Translations under genes and position numbers: made by a program
Assembly (NCBI GenBank): GCA_965662545.1
Contig: CBFIHZ010000046.1
Span: 1 to 23,175, forward strand
Length of the DNA: 23,175 nt
DNA from: CPC320 sp002684375
Lineage (GTDB): Bacteria; Pseudomonadota; Alphaproteobacteria; Rhodobacterales; Rhodobacteraceae
Direction: 5' to 3'
Shown: one piece after another, positions 15,044 through 22,428 of the stretch
How positions within the stretch are numbered: position 1 is the stretch's first letter
Layout: each line of letters begins with the position of its first letter
The notes under the pieces: model-generated
What the model was told of the DNA's origin: nothing
Databases searched by the model: none
The model's input: only the letters and a program-made list of their open reading frames with translations

Positions 15044-15786
15044 TTGAGCTGACCAATATCCACAAGCGCTTTGGCGCAAACAAAGTACTTCAGGGAACCT
15101 CACTGACGGTCCCAAAAGGCTCGTCTTTGGTGATTATTGGTGGTTCGGGAACCGGAAAATCAGTCACGCTTAAATGTATCTTAGGACTGGTCAAACCCGA
15201 TAGCGGCACAATTAAAATTGAGGGACGCGACATCAGCAGCGGCGACCGCGACGCCTTCCTTGCCCGTTTTGGCATGCTGTTTCAGGGCGCGGCACTGTTT
15301 GATTCGATCCCGGTTTGGCAAAACGTGGCATTTCGCCTGTTGCGCGGCTCGCTCAAACGGCCCTTGAGCGAGGCCCGCGAGATCGCGATTGAAAAGCTGC
15401 GCCGTGTCGGATTAACTCCTGATGTGGCGGATAAATTTCCCGCAGAGCTGTCTGGTGGCATGCAAAAACGCGTCGGTTTGGCCCGGGCAATCGCCGCCGA
15501 GCCCGAGATCATCTTCTTTGACGAACCCACCACGGGTCTTGACCCGATTATGGCCGGGGTGATCAATGAATTGATCCGCGAAATCGTTGTAGAAATGGGC
15601 GCCACAGCGATGACCATCACCCACGATATGACCTCGGTGCGGGCGATTGCCGACACCGTTGCCATGCTGCATGACGGGGTGATCAAATGGACTGGCCCGG
15701 TGGCCGAAATGGACACCTCCGGCGATCCCTATTTGGACCAGTTCATCAATGGGCGCGCCGAGGGGCCAATCGAGGCGGTGCGCTAA
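15040..15786 (+). CDS. mlaF: MlaF-type ABC transporter ATP-binding protein
   Basis: This 248-aa ATPase is the partner of the upstream permease. All nucleotide-binding motifs are intact: Walker A GGSGTGKS (34-41), Q-loop Gln82 (MLFQGAALFD), signature LSGGMQKRVGLARA (137-150), Walker B IIFFDEPTTGLDP (157-169) and switch His195 (ITHDM). MLFQGAALFDSIPVWQNV is a typical MlaF/Ttg2A signature region. The start is ATG 15040, overlapping the mlaE TGA. A longer frame opens within mlaE at 14848 but lacks support. The C-terminus (YLDQFINGRAEGPIEAV) matches the tail that contacts MlaB-like partners in some species; no mlaB gene is seen here. It converges with the DUF1330 gene across 50 bases. Confidence 0.94.
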   Translation: MIELTNIHKRFGANKVLQGTSLTVPKGSSLVIIGGSGTGKSVTLKCILGLVKPDSGTIKIEGRDISSGDRDAFLARFGMLFQGAALFDSIPVWQNVAFRLLRGSLKRPLSEAREIAIEKLRRVGLTPDVADKFPAELSGGMQKRVGLARAIAAEPEIIFFDEPTTGLDPIMAGVINELIREIVVEMGATAMTITHDMTSVRAIADTVAMLHDGVIKWTGPVAEMDTSGDPYLDQFINGRAEGPIEAVR

Positions 15787-15836
15787 GCCCCCCAGACAAA
15801 CCCATATTATGACAGGTTGGCCTCAGATTAATTGCC

Positions 15837-16163
15837 CTAGCCTGCGGTCAGATAAGGGATCGTGCCCGCAATATCTGTGTCGTCAATCATCTGAAAACTG
15901 TTGATTCCGCCGGCTTGTCGGGCTTTTCCATAGGGTGCGTAATCGGGATCTGTGGCAAACGCTGCAACAGCAGCCGCATCTGGAAACTGCAGGATCGCAA
16001 TTAAAGTATTGCCACGGTCTTCCCCTTCCAGAACTGTCACATTGCCACTGCGGGACAAGTATTTCCCCCCGTGTTTTTCGACGATTGGGTGCACGTTGGC
16101 GGCGTAATCAGCCACCCAACTGTCATCAGTCACTTTGATTTCTGCAATTAAAAAGACACTCAT
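15837..16163 (-). CDS. DUF1330 family protein
   Basis: This 108-aa soluble protein has the dimeric ferredoxin-like alpha/beta-barrel pattern of DUF1330. It has an N-terminal strand VFLIAEIKVTD, then YAANVHPIVEKHGGKYLSRSGN, a central LEGE and a LIAILQFPDAAAVAAFATDPDYAPYGKAR segment, here described in pieces, which is the family's signature helix region. Family members are mostly uncharacterised, and some are annotated as stress-related or small-molecule binding. The start ATG 16163 has GAGG about nine bases upstream. It is the only minus-strand gene between alr and cvpA, so it interrupts the core operon and has its own promoter in the 16164-16409 gap. Confidence 0.85.
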   Translation of the reverse strand: MSVFLIAEIKVTDDSWVADYAANVHPIVEKHGGKYLSRSGNVTVLEGEDRGNTLIAILQFPDAAAVAAFATDPDYAPYGKARQAGGINSFQMIDDTDIAGTIPYLTAG

Positions 16164-16232
16164 AGGATCATCCTCGATTGATTAGTTTCTGTATCTTTCA
16201 GCAATAGATCAGATAGGGTGAGAAAACACCTT

Positions 16233-16258
16233 ATTAATGCGCGCCATTAATACGCGCC
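16233..16258. repeat. Tandem 13-bp repeat in the DUF1330-pqiA gap
   Basis: ATTAATGCGCGCC (16233-16245) is followed directly by ATTAATACGCGCC (16246-16258); 12 of 13 bases agree. It lies in the divergent promoter region, so it may be a regulator site or a replication slip. CAGGT/ACCTG (16266-16281) is a small inverted repeat just after it. Confidence 0.55.
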
Positions 16259-16409
16259 CAAAGCGCAGGTTATCAGACCTGAGAATCCATGCTCGACCGC
16301 ATACGTCCCGAATTGATCAGCCAGATCGCCAGACAAAAAGCGACAGGGCTTGTCTGCACAAAAGCTACGCCTACTTGCAAAATGATCTATGCCATATAAA
16401 GGGTGCTTC

Positions 16410-16844
16410 ATGTCCCGGATAAAACAGATCAATCTCTGCCTGCTGGTGCTGTTTCCCTGCGCCTGGTGCGCCCCGTTGCTGCGGGCGGGGTTGCTGCCAC
16501 TGTTCGGACTGTCGGAAATCACCTTGATGACCGGTTTGCAAAGTCTGTGGCAGAGCGACAAATTCCTCGCCATCATCGTATTTCTATGCGCGTTCCTCGC
16601 CCCCTATATTAAAACAATCGGGTTGGCGCTGGTACATTTCAACCGAATTTCAAATCAAATTTTACCATTGCTGATCCTACTTGGCAGGCTGGCAATGGCC
16701 GAGGTGTTCCTCATCGCGCTCTATATCACGGTGATCAAAGGCATTGGCATCGGCACAGTCGAAACCGCATGGGGCCTTTATTTGTTAACGGGGTGTATTT
16801 TGACCTCGCTCGTGCTGAGCCATTTGACGGCACGGCAGCACTAG
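16410..16844 (+). CDS. Paraquat-inducible protein A (PqiA) domain membrane protein
   Basis: This 144-aa membrane protein has four hydrophobic segments. It fits a single PqiA domain without the cysteine zinc-finger linker seen in two-domain PqiA proteins. The family cues are FAPYIKTIGLALV-like (here FLAPYIKTIGLALV), GRLAMAEVFLIALYI and the final TAWGLYLLTGCIL-type helix. PqiA-like proteins work with MCE-domain partners in envelope lipid transport in E. coli; here the partner is not adjacent, though mlaE/mlaF are nearby. The start ATG 16410 has AAAGGG at the right distance, whereas the in-frame ATG 16389 has none. It is first in a compact unit with radA (14 bases) and cvpA. Confidence 0.85.
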   Translation: MSRIKQINLCLLVLFPCAWCAPLLRAGLLPLFGLSEITLMTGLQSLWQSDKFLAIIVFLCAFLAPYIKTIGLALVHFNRISNQILPLLILLGRLAMAEVFLIALYITVIKGIGIGTVETAWGLYLLTGCILTSLVLSHLTARQH

Positions 16845-16858
16845 GGCAGTAAGGCGTC

Positions 16859-18223
16859 ATGGCAAAACAAAAATCTTTTTCCTGTGCCGCCTGTGGTGCG
16901 GTTTCGACCAAATGGGCCGGCCAATGCGAAGCCTGTGACGCGTGGAATACCATCACAGAAGACAGCGGGTTATCAACTGGGCCAGCCAAAAAATCTCTTG
17001 GAGCCAAGCGCGGCAGTAAGATGGTGCTGAGCGATCTAAGCAGTACCGAGGCACCACCGCCGCGCACCCGTAGCGGTGTGGCCGAATTGGATCGGGTGCT
17101 CGGAGGCGGGCTGGTCCCCGCCTCTGCGATCCTAGTTGGGGGGGACCCGGGCATTGGAAAATCGACGTTGTTGTTGCAGGCTGCAGCGCATTTTGCCCGT
17201 GCTGGTCTGAAAACGCTGTATGTTTCAGGCGAAGAGGCCAGCGCGCAGGTGCGCATGCGCGCCCAGCGGCTTGGGCTCGCTTCGGCCCCTGTACAGCTGG
17301 CCACCGAAACAAATTTGCGCGACATCCTGACCACGTTAGACGCTGAAAAACCGCAGTTGGTCATCATCGATTCCATTCAGACCATGTGGGCAGATCATGT
17401 CGACAGCGCCCCGGGCAGCGTTTCGCAGGTGCGCGCAGCCGCCCATGAATTGACCAGTTTTGCCAAGCGCAAAGGCGTCTCGGTGGTGCTGGTGGGGCAT
17501 GTCACAAAAGACGGCCAGATCGCCGGGCCGCGGGTGGTCGAGCATATGGTTGATACAGTGCTGTATTTCGAAGGTGAGCGCGGTCATCAGTTTCGGATCC
17601 TCAGAGCCGTCAAAAACCGCTTTGGCCCAGCCGATGAAATCGGCGTGTTTGAAATGACAGGGCGCGGACTGGCCGAAGTGGCCAACCCATCAGCGTTGTT
17701 TTTATCCGAGCGCGGCAACGCAAGCCCGGGATCGGTGGTGTTTGCCGGTATTGAGGGCACCCGCCCCATGTTGGTGGAATTACAAGCTCTCGTGGCCCCG
17801 TCGCCTCATTCACAGCCACGGCGCGCCGTGGTTGGCTGGGACAGTGGCCGTCTTGCAATGATTCTTGCCGTGCTTGAGGCACGCTGCGGCATCCCCTTTG
17901 CCGGTCTTGATGTCTATCTCAATGTTGCCGGCGGGATGAAAATATCCGAACCTGCCGCCGATCTTGCAGTTGCTGCCGCACTTTTATCGGCACGCGAAGA
18001 CAGCAGCCTTCCAGCCAATACAGTGGTTTTTGGCGAAATAAGCCTTTCTGGTGCGCTGCGACCGGTCAGTCAGACAGAAAACAGGTTGAAAGAAGCGCAA
18101 AAACTTGGTTTCACGGGGGCCATCACACCTGCAGGTGCGGCATCGCGTGGCGACACCCAGATGAACGTAACGCAAGTGGCAGATTTACCCGGCTTGGTCG
18201 GGGATATATTTGGCGCCGGTTAG
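16859..18223 (+). CDS. radA: DNA repair protein RadA
   Basis: RadA is a RecA-related, DnaB-like motor that processes recombination intermediates by branch migration. At 454 aa, it has an N-terminal zinc finger with Cys9, Cys12, Cys23 and Cys26. Walker A is GGDPGIGKST (94-103), Walker B is LVIID (167-171), and the RadA-specific KNRFG motif (252-256) is intact. The C-terminal Lon-protease-like domain (about 285-454) has the strand pattern VGWDSGRLAMILAVLEAR and the AGGMKISEPAADLAVA region. The start ATG 16859 has AAGG upstream. It sits 14 bases after the pqiA-like gene and 25 before cvpA, so all three are probably one transcript. Confidence 0.97.
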   Translation: MAKQKSFSCAACGAVSTKWAGQCEACDAWNTITEDSGLSTGPAKKSLGAKRGSKMVLSDLSSTEAPPPRTRSGVAELDRVLGGGLVPASAILVGGDPGIGKSTLLLQAAAHFARAGLKTLYVSGEEASAQVRMRAQRLGLASAPVQLATETNLRDILTTLDAEKPQLVIIDSIQTMWADHVDSAPGSVSQVRAAAHELTSFAKRKGVSVVLVGHVTKDGQIAGPRVVEHMVDTVLYFEGERGHQFRILRAVKNRFGPADEIGVFEMTGRGLAEVANPSALFLSERGNASPGSVVFAGIEGTRPMLVELQALVAPSPHSQPRRAVVGWDSGRLAMILAVLEARCGIPFAGLDVYLNVAGGMKISEPAADLAVAAALLSAREDSSLPANTVVFGEISLSGALRPVSQTENRLKEAQKLGFTGAITPAGAASRGDTQMNVTQVADLPGLVGDIFGAG

Positions 18224-18248
18224 CCGGTAAAGAAAGGCAAACGAAAAG

Positions 18249-18809
18249 ATGGATAGTTTCACCATCGTTGATGGTATCGTCGCGGCCGTGGTCGTTCTAT
18301 CAGCCCTTTTGGCGTTTTCACGCGGTTTTACGCGCGAGGCGATGGCGATTGCCGGCTGGGTCGTTGCGGCCTATTTGGCGACATTTTTTTCTCCTGCAGC
18401 CGTGCCACTGGTCAAAGAGATTCCTGTTGTTGGCGATTTCCTCGCAGACAGTTGCGAATTGTCGATCATCGTTTCATTCGCTGTGATTTTTGCGGTTGCT
18501 CTGGTGGTCGTATCGCTGTTCACGCCACTTTTATCCTCTCTCATGAACAACAGCTATGTGAGCCGAATTGACCAAGGTTTGGGCTTTTTATTTGGGGTTG
18601 CACGGGGCATTCTTTTAATCGCGGTAGCATTTTTTGTTTATAATGTCGCGCTCACCTCACAGAGCTTTGCAGCCATTGACGACAGCCGCTCGGCGCAGAT
18701 TTTTGGGGATCTCACACTCAAAATAGAAGAGCGCAATCCAGAGCTGGCGCTTGGCTGGATAACCGAACAATATGAAAATATTGTCGGCCACTGCATGATA
18801 ACAAACTAA
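18249..18809 (+). CDS. cvpA: CvpA family membrane protein (colicin V production type)
   Basis: This 186-aa inner-membrane protein has four hydrophobic helices in its first 135 residues and a soluble C-terminal tail. The N-terminal FTIVDGIVAAVVVLSALLAFSRGFTREAMAI pattern (residues about 4-35), with R-G-F-x-R-E, and SRIDQGLGFLFGVARG (about 105-120) are the CvpA signatures. CvpA supports envelope homeostasis and is often followed by purF. Here purF is absent and mobile-element debris starts soon after the stop. The start ATG 18249 has AAAGG nearby. The C-terminus ends in a plausible WITEQYENIVGHC tail, so the gene looks complete. It is the last gene of the pqiA-radA-cvpA unit. Confidence 0.92.
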   Translation: MDSFTIVDGIVAAVVVLSALLAFSRGFTREAMAIAGWVVAAYLATFFSPAAVPLVKEIPVVGDFLADSCELSIIVSFAVIFAVALVVVSLFTPLLSSLMNNSYVSRIDQGLGFLFGVARGILLIAVAFFVYNVALTSQSFAAIDDSRSAQIFGDLTLKIEERNPELALGWITEQYENIVGHCMITN

Positions 18810-18855
18810 TTTGATCCAGCGCTGCGGACCGCGCATGCGCCGGCCCTCTGAACGA

Positions 18856-18896
18856 CAACCGGCCTGCCAGACCGGCCTGACTGGCAAAGCCGGTTG
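18856..18896. terminator. Strong interrupted hairpin after cvpA
   Basis: CAACCGGC (18856-18863) pairs with GCCGGTTG (18889-18896), and TGCCAG (18865-18870) pairs with CTGGCA (18881-18886). This gives a 14-bp stem with one small internal loop and a 10-nt apical loop. It lies about 45 bases after the cvpA stop and could end or stabilise that transcript, though there is no T-run. It could also be a mobile-element end, since transposase debris follows. Confidence 0.55.
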
Positions 18897-18921
18897 AATC
18901 TGTTTGGGGGATACCATAGGT

Positions 18922-19136
18922 TTCTCTTGCCTCAAGAAATTCCTTCGACCAACTGTAAAACAAGCTCTCTGCGATCCCCTCGCGACGGCACAAAACTGCG
19001 ATACTTTCTTCGCCCGTAGCCCAGCCAAAACAATGCGGATCTTTTCTTCCGAGGAATATGAATGCCAGGTCTTGCGAAGGATGTTCTTAACCACCTTGTC
19101 GGACGCGGGTTTCGATCTCTGTGCTTTCTTCGTCAT
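18922..19136 (-). pseudogene. IS3-family transposase OrfA remnant, frameshifted and truncated
   Basis: The frame from ATG 19136 (good GGAG site upstream) begins MTKKAQRSKPASDKVV and continues to SEEKIRIVLAGLR, the helix-turn-helix start of IS3-family OrfA. Near 18995 the similarity moves to another frame, CRREGIAESLFYSWSKEFLEA, which is the second half of the same DNA-binding domain. After about 18922 the similarity stops, so the rest of orfA and all of orfB (the catalytic DDE part) are missing. This is a dead, truncated insertion sequence. It marks a rearrangement point between cvpA and the TRAP cassette. The ends of the original element are not visible. Confidence 0.85.
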
Positions 19137-19334
19137 CTCGATCTCCTAATCGATTAGATGAACCAGAAATCCTACCTTATTCAAACCCTCATATTTATCT
19201 CATAAGCGCTGACGTCAGACACTTGCGGATATTAGTAAACTGTTCTTGGGATATGACAGCGGACCACAGGGGCGCTGTAGACGAGACGCTTGTATCCCCG
19301 CCAATAAGCCAAGGACGCAGAAAGTAAAACAGCG

Positions 19335-21101
19335 TCAAAACCCAACCACCAGCAAGCCCACACCAATCGCCAAACAGCCCACCCGCTTGGCAAGATGTTT
19401 TTGTCCGATAATCGCATAAGATACTGCCGCCAGAGAGACCAAAATCTTGGCGAAGGCCAGCAGCGATAACACCGGCGTGCTATCTATCGTAAGTAAATGG
19501 GGATGTACGATCATCCCGATCGGGATAAGGTAAAGACCGATGCCAAGTGACATCGCCGTAACCGCCACTTTACCCCAGTTCTCGCCAACCATACCCGCGG
19601 CGATAAAAACCCCGCCGCAGACAGGCGGAGTGATTGTTGACAGTAGAGCATACCAGAAAATAAAGAGATGCACCGTCAGGGGTGCCAGCCCCAGATCGAT
19701 CAACGCGGGGCCTGCGACGGATACACAAATTACATAGGCTGCGGTCGTTGGAACCTCCATGCCCAGAAACAGGCAGGCCAATGCCGTCAAAAGTAAAGCC
19801 GGCCAAATACGTCCCCCAGAAAATGACAAGATCAAGGACGTCACTTTAATACCGAGACCCGTAATCGACAAAACACCGATAACGATAGAGGCGCAGAGAA
19901 TGATTGAGGCGATCATCGCAATCTGCTTGCCAGCGGTCAGACTTGCCGCGCAGAGCTTTCTCACCGCCACCACCGCATCAAATTTCAGTTTGCCGTCAAC
20001 AAACAGAAGGCCGGCAGCAACCAAAATGGCGACGGCTGCTGCGTATTGCGGGGTAAAGCCATGAAACATGACGATCAGCAGGGTTGAAAATGGCACCAGG
20101 AAAAAACACGCGGTTATAAGAACTGTGCGCGCGGCCGGGCGCGCTGCATCTTCCATTGGTTTCAAGCCATAGCGGACCGCGTATATGTCGACGCCAAACC
20201 AGACCGCAAAGAAGAACAGCAAAGCCGGCAAACTGGCGGCGATGATTATACTCGAATACGGAATGCCGGTCAGTTCCACCATCACAAAGGCACCAGCTCC
20301 CATCAGCGGCGGCATGATTTGCCCGCCCGAAGATGCGACAGCCTCAACCGCTGCAGCAATCCGCTTGGGATAGCCAAGCGTTACCATCGCTGGCAGCGTA
20401 ACCATTCCTGTCGATGCCACATTCGCAGAGGCAGAACCTGAAATAGATCCGAATAGGGCTGAGGAAAGGACAGAGACTTTGGCAGCGCCACCACGCAACC
20501 GCCCCGCGACATAGGACGCCACATTCATAAAACCGGCACCGGCTTCGCCTGCATTTAGCACGGCGCCAAAAATGACAAATACCGCGACAATTGCGACCGA
20601 GACGCCTGTAAGACTTCCCCAAATGCCCCCCTCTGCAATCGTCATCGTGCCGAGAAAACTCATCAAAGGTGTCCCAGGATGACCGAACTCTCCGGGTATG
20701 TGCTGGCCCAAAAGACCATACAGTAAGGCCGAGACAGCAAGCAGAGGTAACGGCCAACCGATGGCTCGCCGGGCCATCTCTAATACCGTGATCAGCAGCC
20801 CCACGGCGATGACAGTTTGTACCCCGCCGTCAAGATAGCCGTATTGGTCAAGTAGGGCGCTGTGATTGGCCGCGATCCACAGACAGGCCGCGACACCGAC
20901 AATCGTAAAGCCCCAATTCACAAATTTGGCGCGCCCAGATGTCGTCTGGAAAAGAAATATCCACGGGATGACCAATGCCATATGCAGTGGACGGGACACC
21001 AGATTGGGTATTAGTCCAGAGAAAATCAGCCAGAGATGAAACACGATCGAAACGCTCCCAAGGAGCACCCAAATCGATCTTTTGAAAATGTCAAAACGCA
21101 T
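19335..21101 (-). CDS. TRAP transporter fused permease (4TM-12TM, TAXI type)
   Basis: This 588-aa inner-membrane protein has some 16 or more hydrophobic segments, matching fused small and large TRAP permeases. The segment IFGSISGSASANVASTG-like (here LFGSISGSASANVASTG) and ASSGGQIMPPLMGAGAFVM are the hallmark substrate/ion-binding hairpins of the large TRAP subunit. FLGMEVPTTAAYV and TPPVCGGVFIAAGM mark the second repeat. It works with the solute-binding protein encoded just upstream to import an organic acid or amino acid using an ion gradient. The start chosen is ATG 21101, just after an intercistronic hairpin. GTG 21119 lies inside the hairpin stem and is less likely. No clear ribosome binding site precedes either. 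Confidence 0.93.
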   Translation of the reverse strand: MRFDIFKRSIWVLLGSVSIVFHLWLIFSGLIPNLVSRPLHMALVIPWIFLFQTTSGRAKFVNWGFTIVGVAACLWIAANHSALLDQYGYLDGGVQTVIAVGLLITVLEMARRAIGWPLPLLAVSALLYGLLGQHIPGEFGHPGTPLMSFLGTMTIAEGGIWGSLTGVSVAIVAVFVIFGAVLNAGEAGAGFMNVASYVAGRLRGGAAKVSVLSSALFGSISGSASANVASTGMVTLPAMVTLGYPKRIAAAVEAVASSGGQIMPPLMGAGAFVMVELTGIPYSSIIIAASLPALLFFFAVWFGVDIYAVRYGLKPMEDAARPAARTVLITACFFLVPFSTLLIVMFHGFTPQYAAAVAILVAAGLLFVDGKLKFDAVVAVRKLCAASLTAGKQIAMIASIILCASIVIGVLSITGLGIKVTSLILSFSGGRIWPALLLTALACLFLGMEVPTTAAYVICVSVAGPALIDLGLAPLTVHLFIFWYALLSTITPPVCGGVFIAAGMVGENWGKVAVTAMSLGIGLYLIPIGMIVHPHLLTIDSTPVLSLLAFAKILVSLAAVSYAIIGQKHLAKRVGCLAIGVGLLVVGF

Positions 21102-21110
21102 GATGTTTAA

Positions 21111-21138
21111 ATCGACCACTAAGACAGAAGTGGTCGAT
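21111..21138 (-). promoter_or_regulatory. Intercistronic hairpin between TRAP genes
   Basis: ATCGACCACT (21111-21120) and AGTGGTCGAT (21129-21138) form a perfect 10-bp stem with an 8-nt loop, between the solute-binding protein stop (21160) and the permease start (21101). There is no T-run after it on the minus strand. Such hairpins commonly protect the upstream message so that more binding protein than permease is made; this is inferred. Confidence 0.7.
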
Positions 21139-21159
21139 CAACCTATTTTTTGTGGACGT

Positions 21160-22113
21160 TTAATGATGCTGAGCCAGTGTGGCACCTGCTTCCTTATAAT
21201 AGCGAATCGCACCCGGATGAATTTCGGTGAGAATGTTGCTCAGCATGTCCATAGACACGCCGTTCCACCACTGTGCCGCGGCGCCAAGCGCGCCTTTGTT
21301 TTCCCAGTAGGTTTTGGTCAAGGCATAGGCTGTGTCGTTGTCCATGTCTGTGGTTGCAAATGCGACCACCGGCAGAGATGTGGTCACTATATCTGCGGAT
21401 TGGCCGGCATAGGTATTGGCCGGAATAACAAGCCGAGTGCGTTTGGACTGTTTGACCTGATCTTCATTCAGCGAGATCACCGTCGCTCCGGCAGATGCCG
21501 CCGCCTCGATCACGTTTGGTGCGGGAAAAGACCCCGCTGTGACAAAGCCGTCGATCTGGCCGTTTTTGAGTGCTGGCACCGCATTGGACAGCTCAACTTC
21601 TGCCAGAGTTACTTTGCCTTCGAGACCAAACATCTTGAGATATTTCGCCCCTTCTTTGGCACCAAAAGACCCTTTTCCAAGCAGAATAGTTTTCCCTTCC
21701 ATGCCGGCAAAATCCGATACACCAGAATCTTTGGACATAACAAAATGCATTGTTAAAGAGGGGATCGGAAACAACGCGCGAATTTCCGCAAATCTGGGGT
21801 TGTTTTTATCTTTGAACATGGCTTTACCGCCCCGGGCCAGCTTTACCAGCACTGGCGGAGTGGTGAAGACATAGTTCCCTTTGCGGCCAATAACCTCCAT
21901 CACGTTTTGCACCGAGCCCTGGCTCTCTTCAACCGTCACAATCACATCACCATTAGACCCGGCTTTCATCCCCTGCGCGATCTGCACTGCCATCTGGTAA
22001 TAAGACGACGTGGATTTTGCTGATTTATAAGTAACCCGCGTTTCCGCCAAAATCAGAGATGCAGGCAGCACCAACAGGCCCGCGACAAAAATTCTGATGA
22101 GTGATTTTAGCAT
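21160..22113 (-). CDS. TAXI family TRAP transporter solute-binding protein
   Basis: This 317-aa periplasmic protein has a clear signal peptide (LKSLIRIFVAGLLVLPASLILA, residues 2-23 in outline; likely cleavage after Ala23). The mature part starts TRVTYKSAKSTSSYYQMA, the usual TAXI opening where the S-x-x-S-Y-Y segment binds the ligand. GMEGKTILLGKGSFG, LKNGQIDGFVTAGSFPAP and the final tail with IHPGAIRYYKEAG are also family features. It delivers an unknown solute to the fused permease encoded next. The start ATG 22113 has a strong AGGGGGG site seven bases upstream; the frame is open to 22170 but without signal-peptide character. It is the first gene of a two-gene cassette, with a candidate operator upstream. 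Confidence 0.93.
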   Translation of the reverse strand: MLKSLIRIFVAGLLVLPASLILAETRVTYKSAKSTSSYYQMAVQIAQGMKAGSNGDVIVTVEESQGSVQNVMEVIGRKGNYVFTTPPVLVKLARGGKAMFKDKNNPRFAEIRALFPIPSLTMHFVMSKDSGVSDFAGMEGKTILLGKGSFGAKEGAKYLKMFGLEGKVTLAEVELSNAVPALKNGQIDGFVTAGSFPAPNVIEAAASAGATVISLNEDQVKQSKRTRLVIPANTYAGQSADIVTTSLPVVAFATTDMDNDTAYALTKTYWENKGALGAAAQWWNGVSMDMLSNILTEIHPGAIRYYKEAGATLAQHH

Positions 22114-22221
22114 TGATTTCCCCCCTAAAAGCTTCACTGTTTGGAAGCAAGACTGTTGTTTTAGTGTCATTTTTCTGACGTAAAGAGCCTATATTTTTTC
22201 CGTTGAATTGCAAGTTTGGTT

Positions 22222-22248
22222 TTAAAGGCGCAGCTTGTATGCCTTTAA
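22222..22248. promoter_or_regulatory. Inverted repeat upstream of the TRAP operon (candidate operator)
   Basis: TTAAAGGC (22222-22229) and GCCTTTAA (22241-22248) are perfect inverted 8-mers separated by 11 bases, about 110-135 bases before the solute-binding protein start. The half-site spacing (19 bases, near two helical turns) suits a dimeric regulator. No regulator gene is in the window. Confidence 0.5.
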
Positions 22249-22355
22249 TACACATTTTTGAGTACAGTCATAAAATTCCTAAACAATTCTTGACTTCCAA
22301 GGTTAGTTGAAAAAATTGCACTGTCGGGTTGGTGTGAACAGTCTCAAACCTCCAG

Positions 22356-22393
22356 AAAAGCTTCCATCCTTCTAAAGAAAAGGAAGCTTTTTT
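22356..22393 (+). terminator. Intrinsic terminator in the leader of the decayed gene at 22429
   Basis: AAAAGCTTCC (22356-22365) pairs with GGAAGC plus TTTT (22382-22391), and a run of six T (22388-22393) follows. This is a typical rho-independent terminator on the plus strand. No gene ends just before it on that strand, and a start codon with a strong AAAGGAG site lies only 36 bases after it. It therefore looks like a leader attenuator. A -35-like TTGACT lies upstream near 22290. Confidence 0.65.
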
Positions 22394-22428
22394 ATGAGTG
22401 TTTTTAATCCTTATCAAAGGAGAAAGAA

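Noticed and set aside
18657..18921. Extension of the transposase frames further toward cvpA
   Set aside because: After the EFLEA segment the frames lose transposase similarity and run antisense into the end of cvpA.
19201..19334. Possible element end near the 10-bp palindrome CTGACGTCAG (19209-19218)
   Set aside because: No matching inverted copy was found at the other side of the IS3 remnant, so it cannot be called a terminal repeat.
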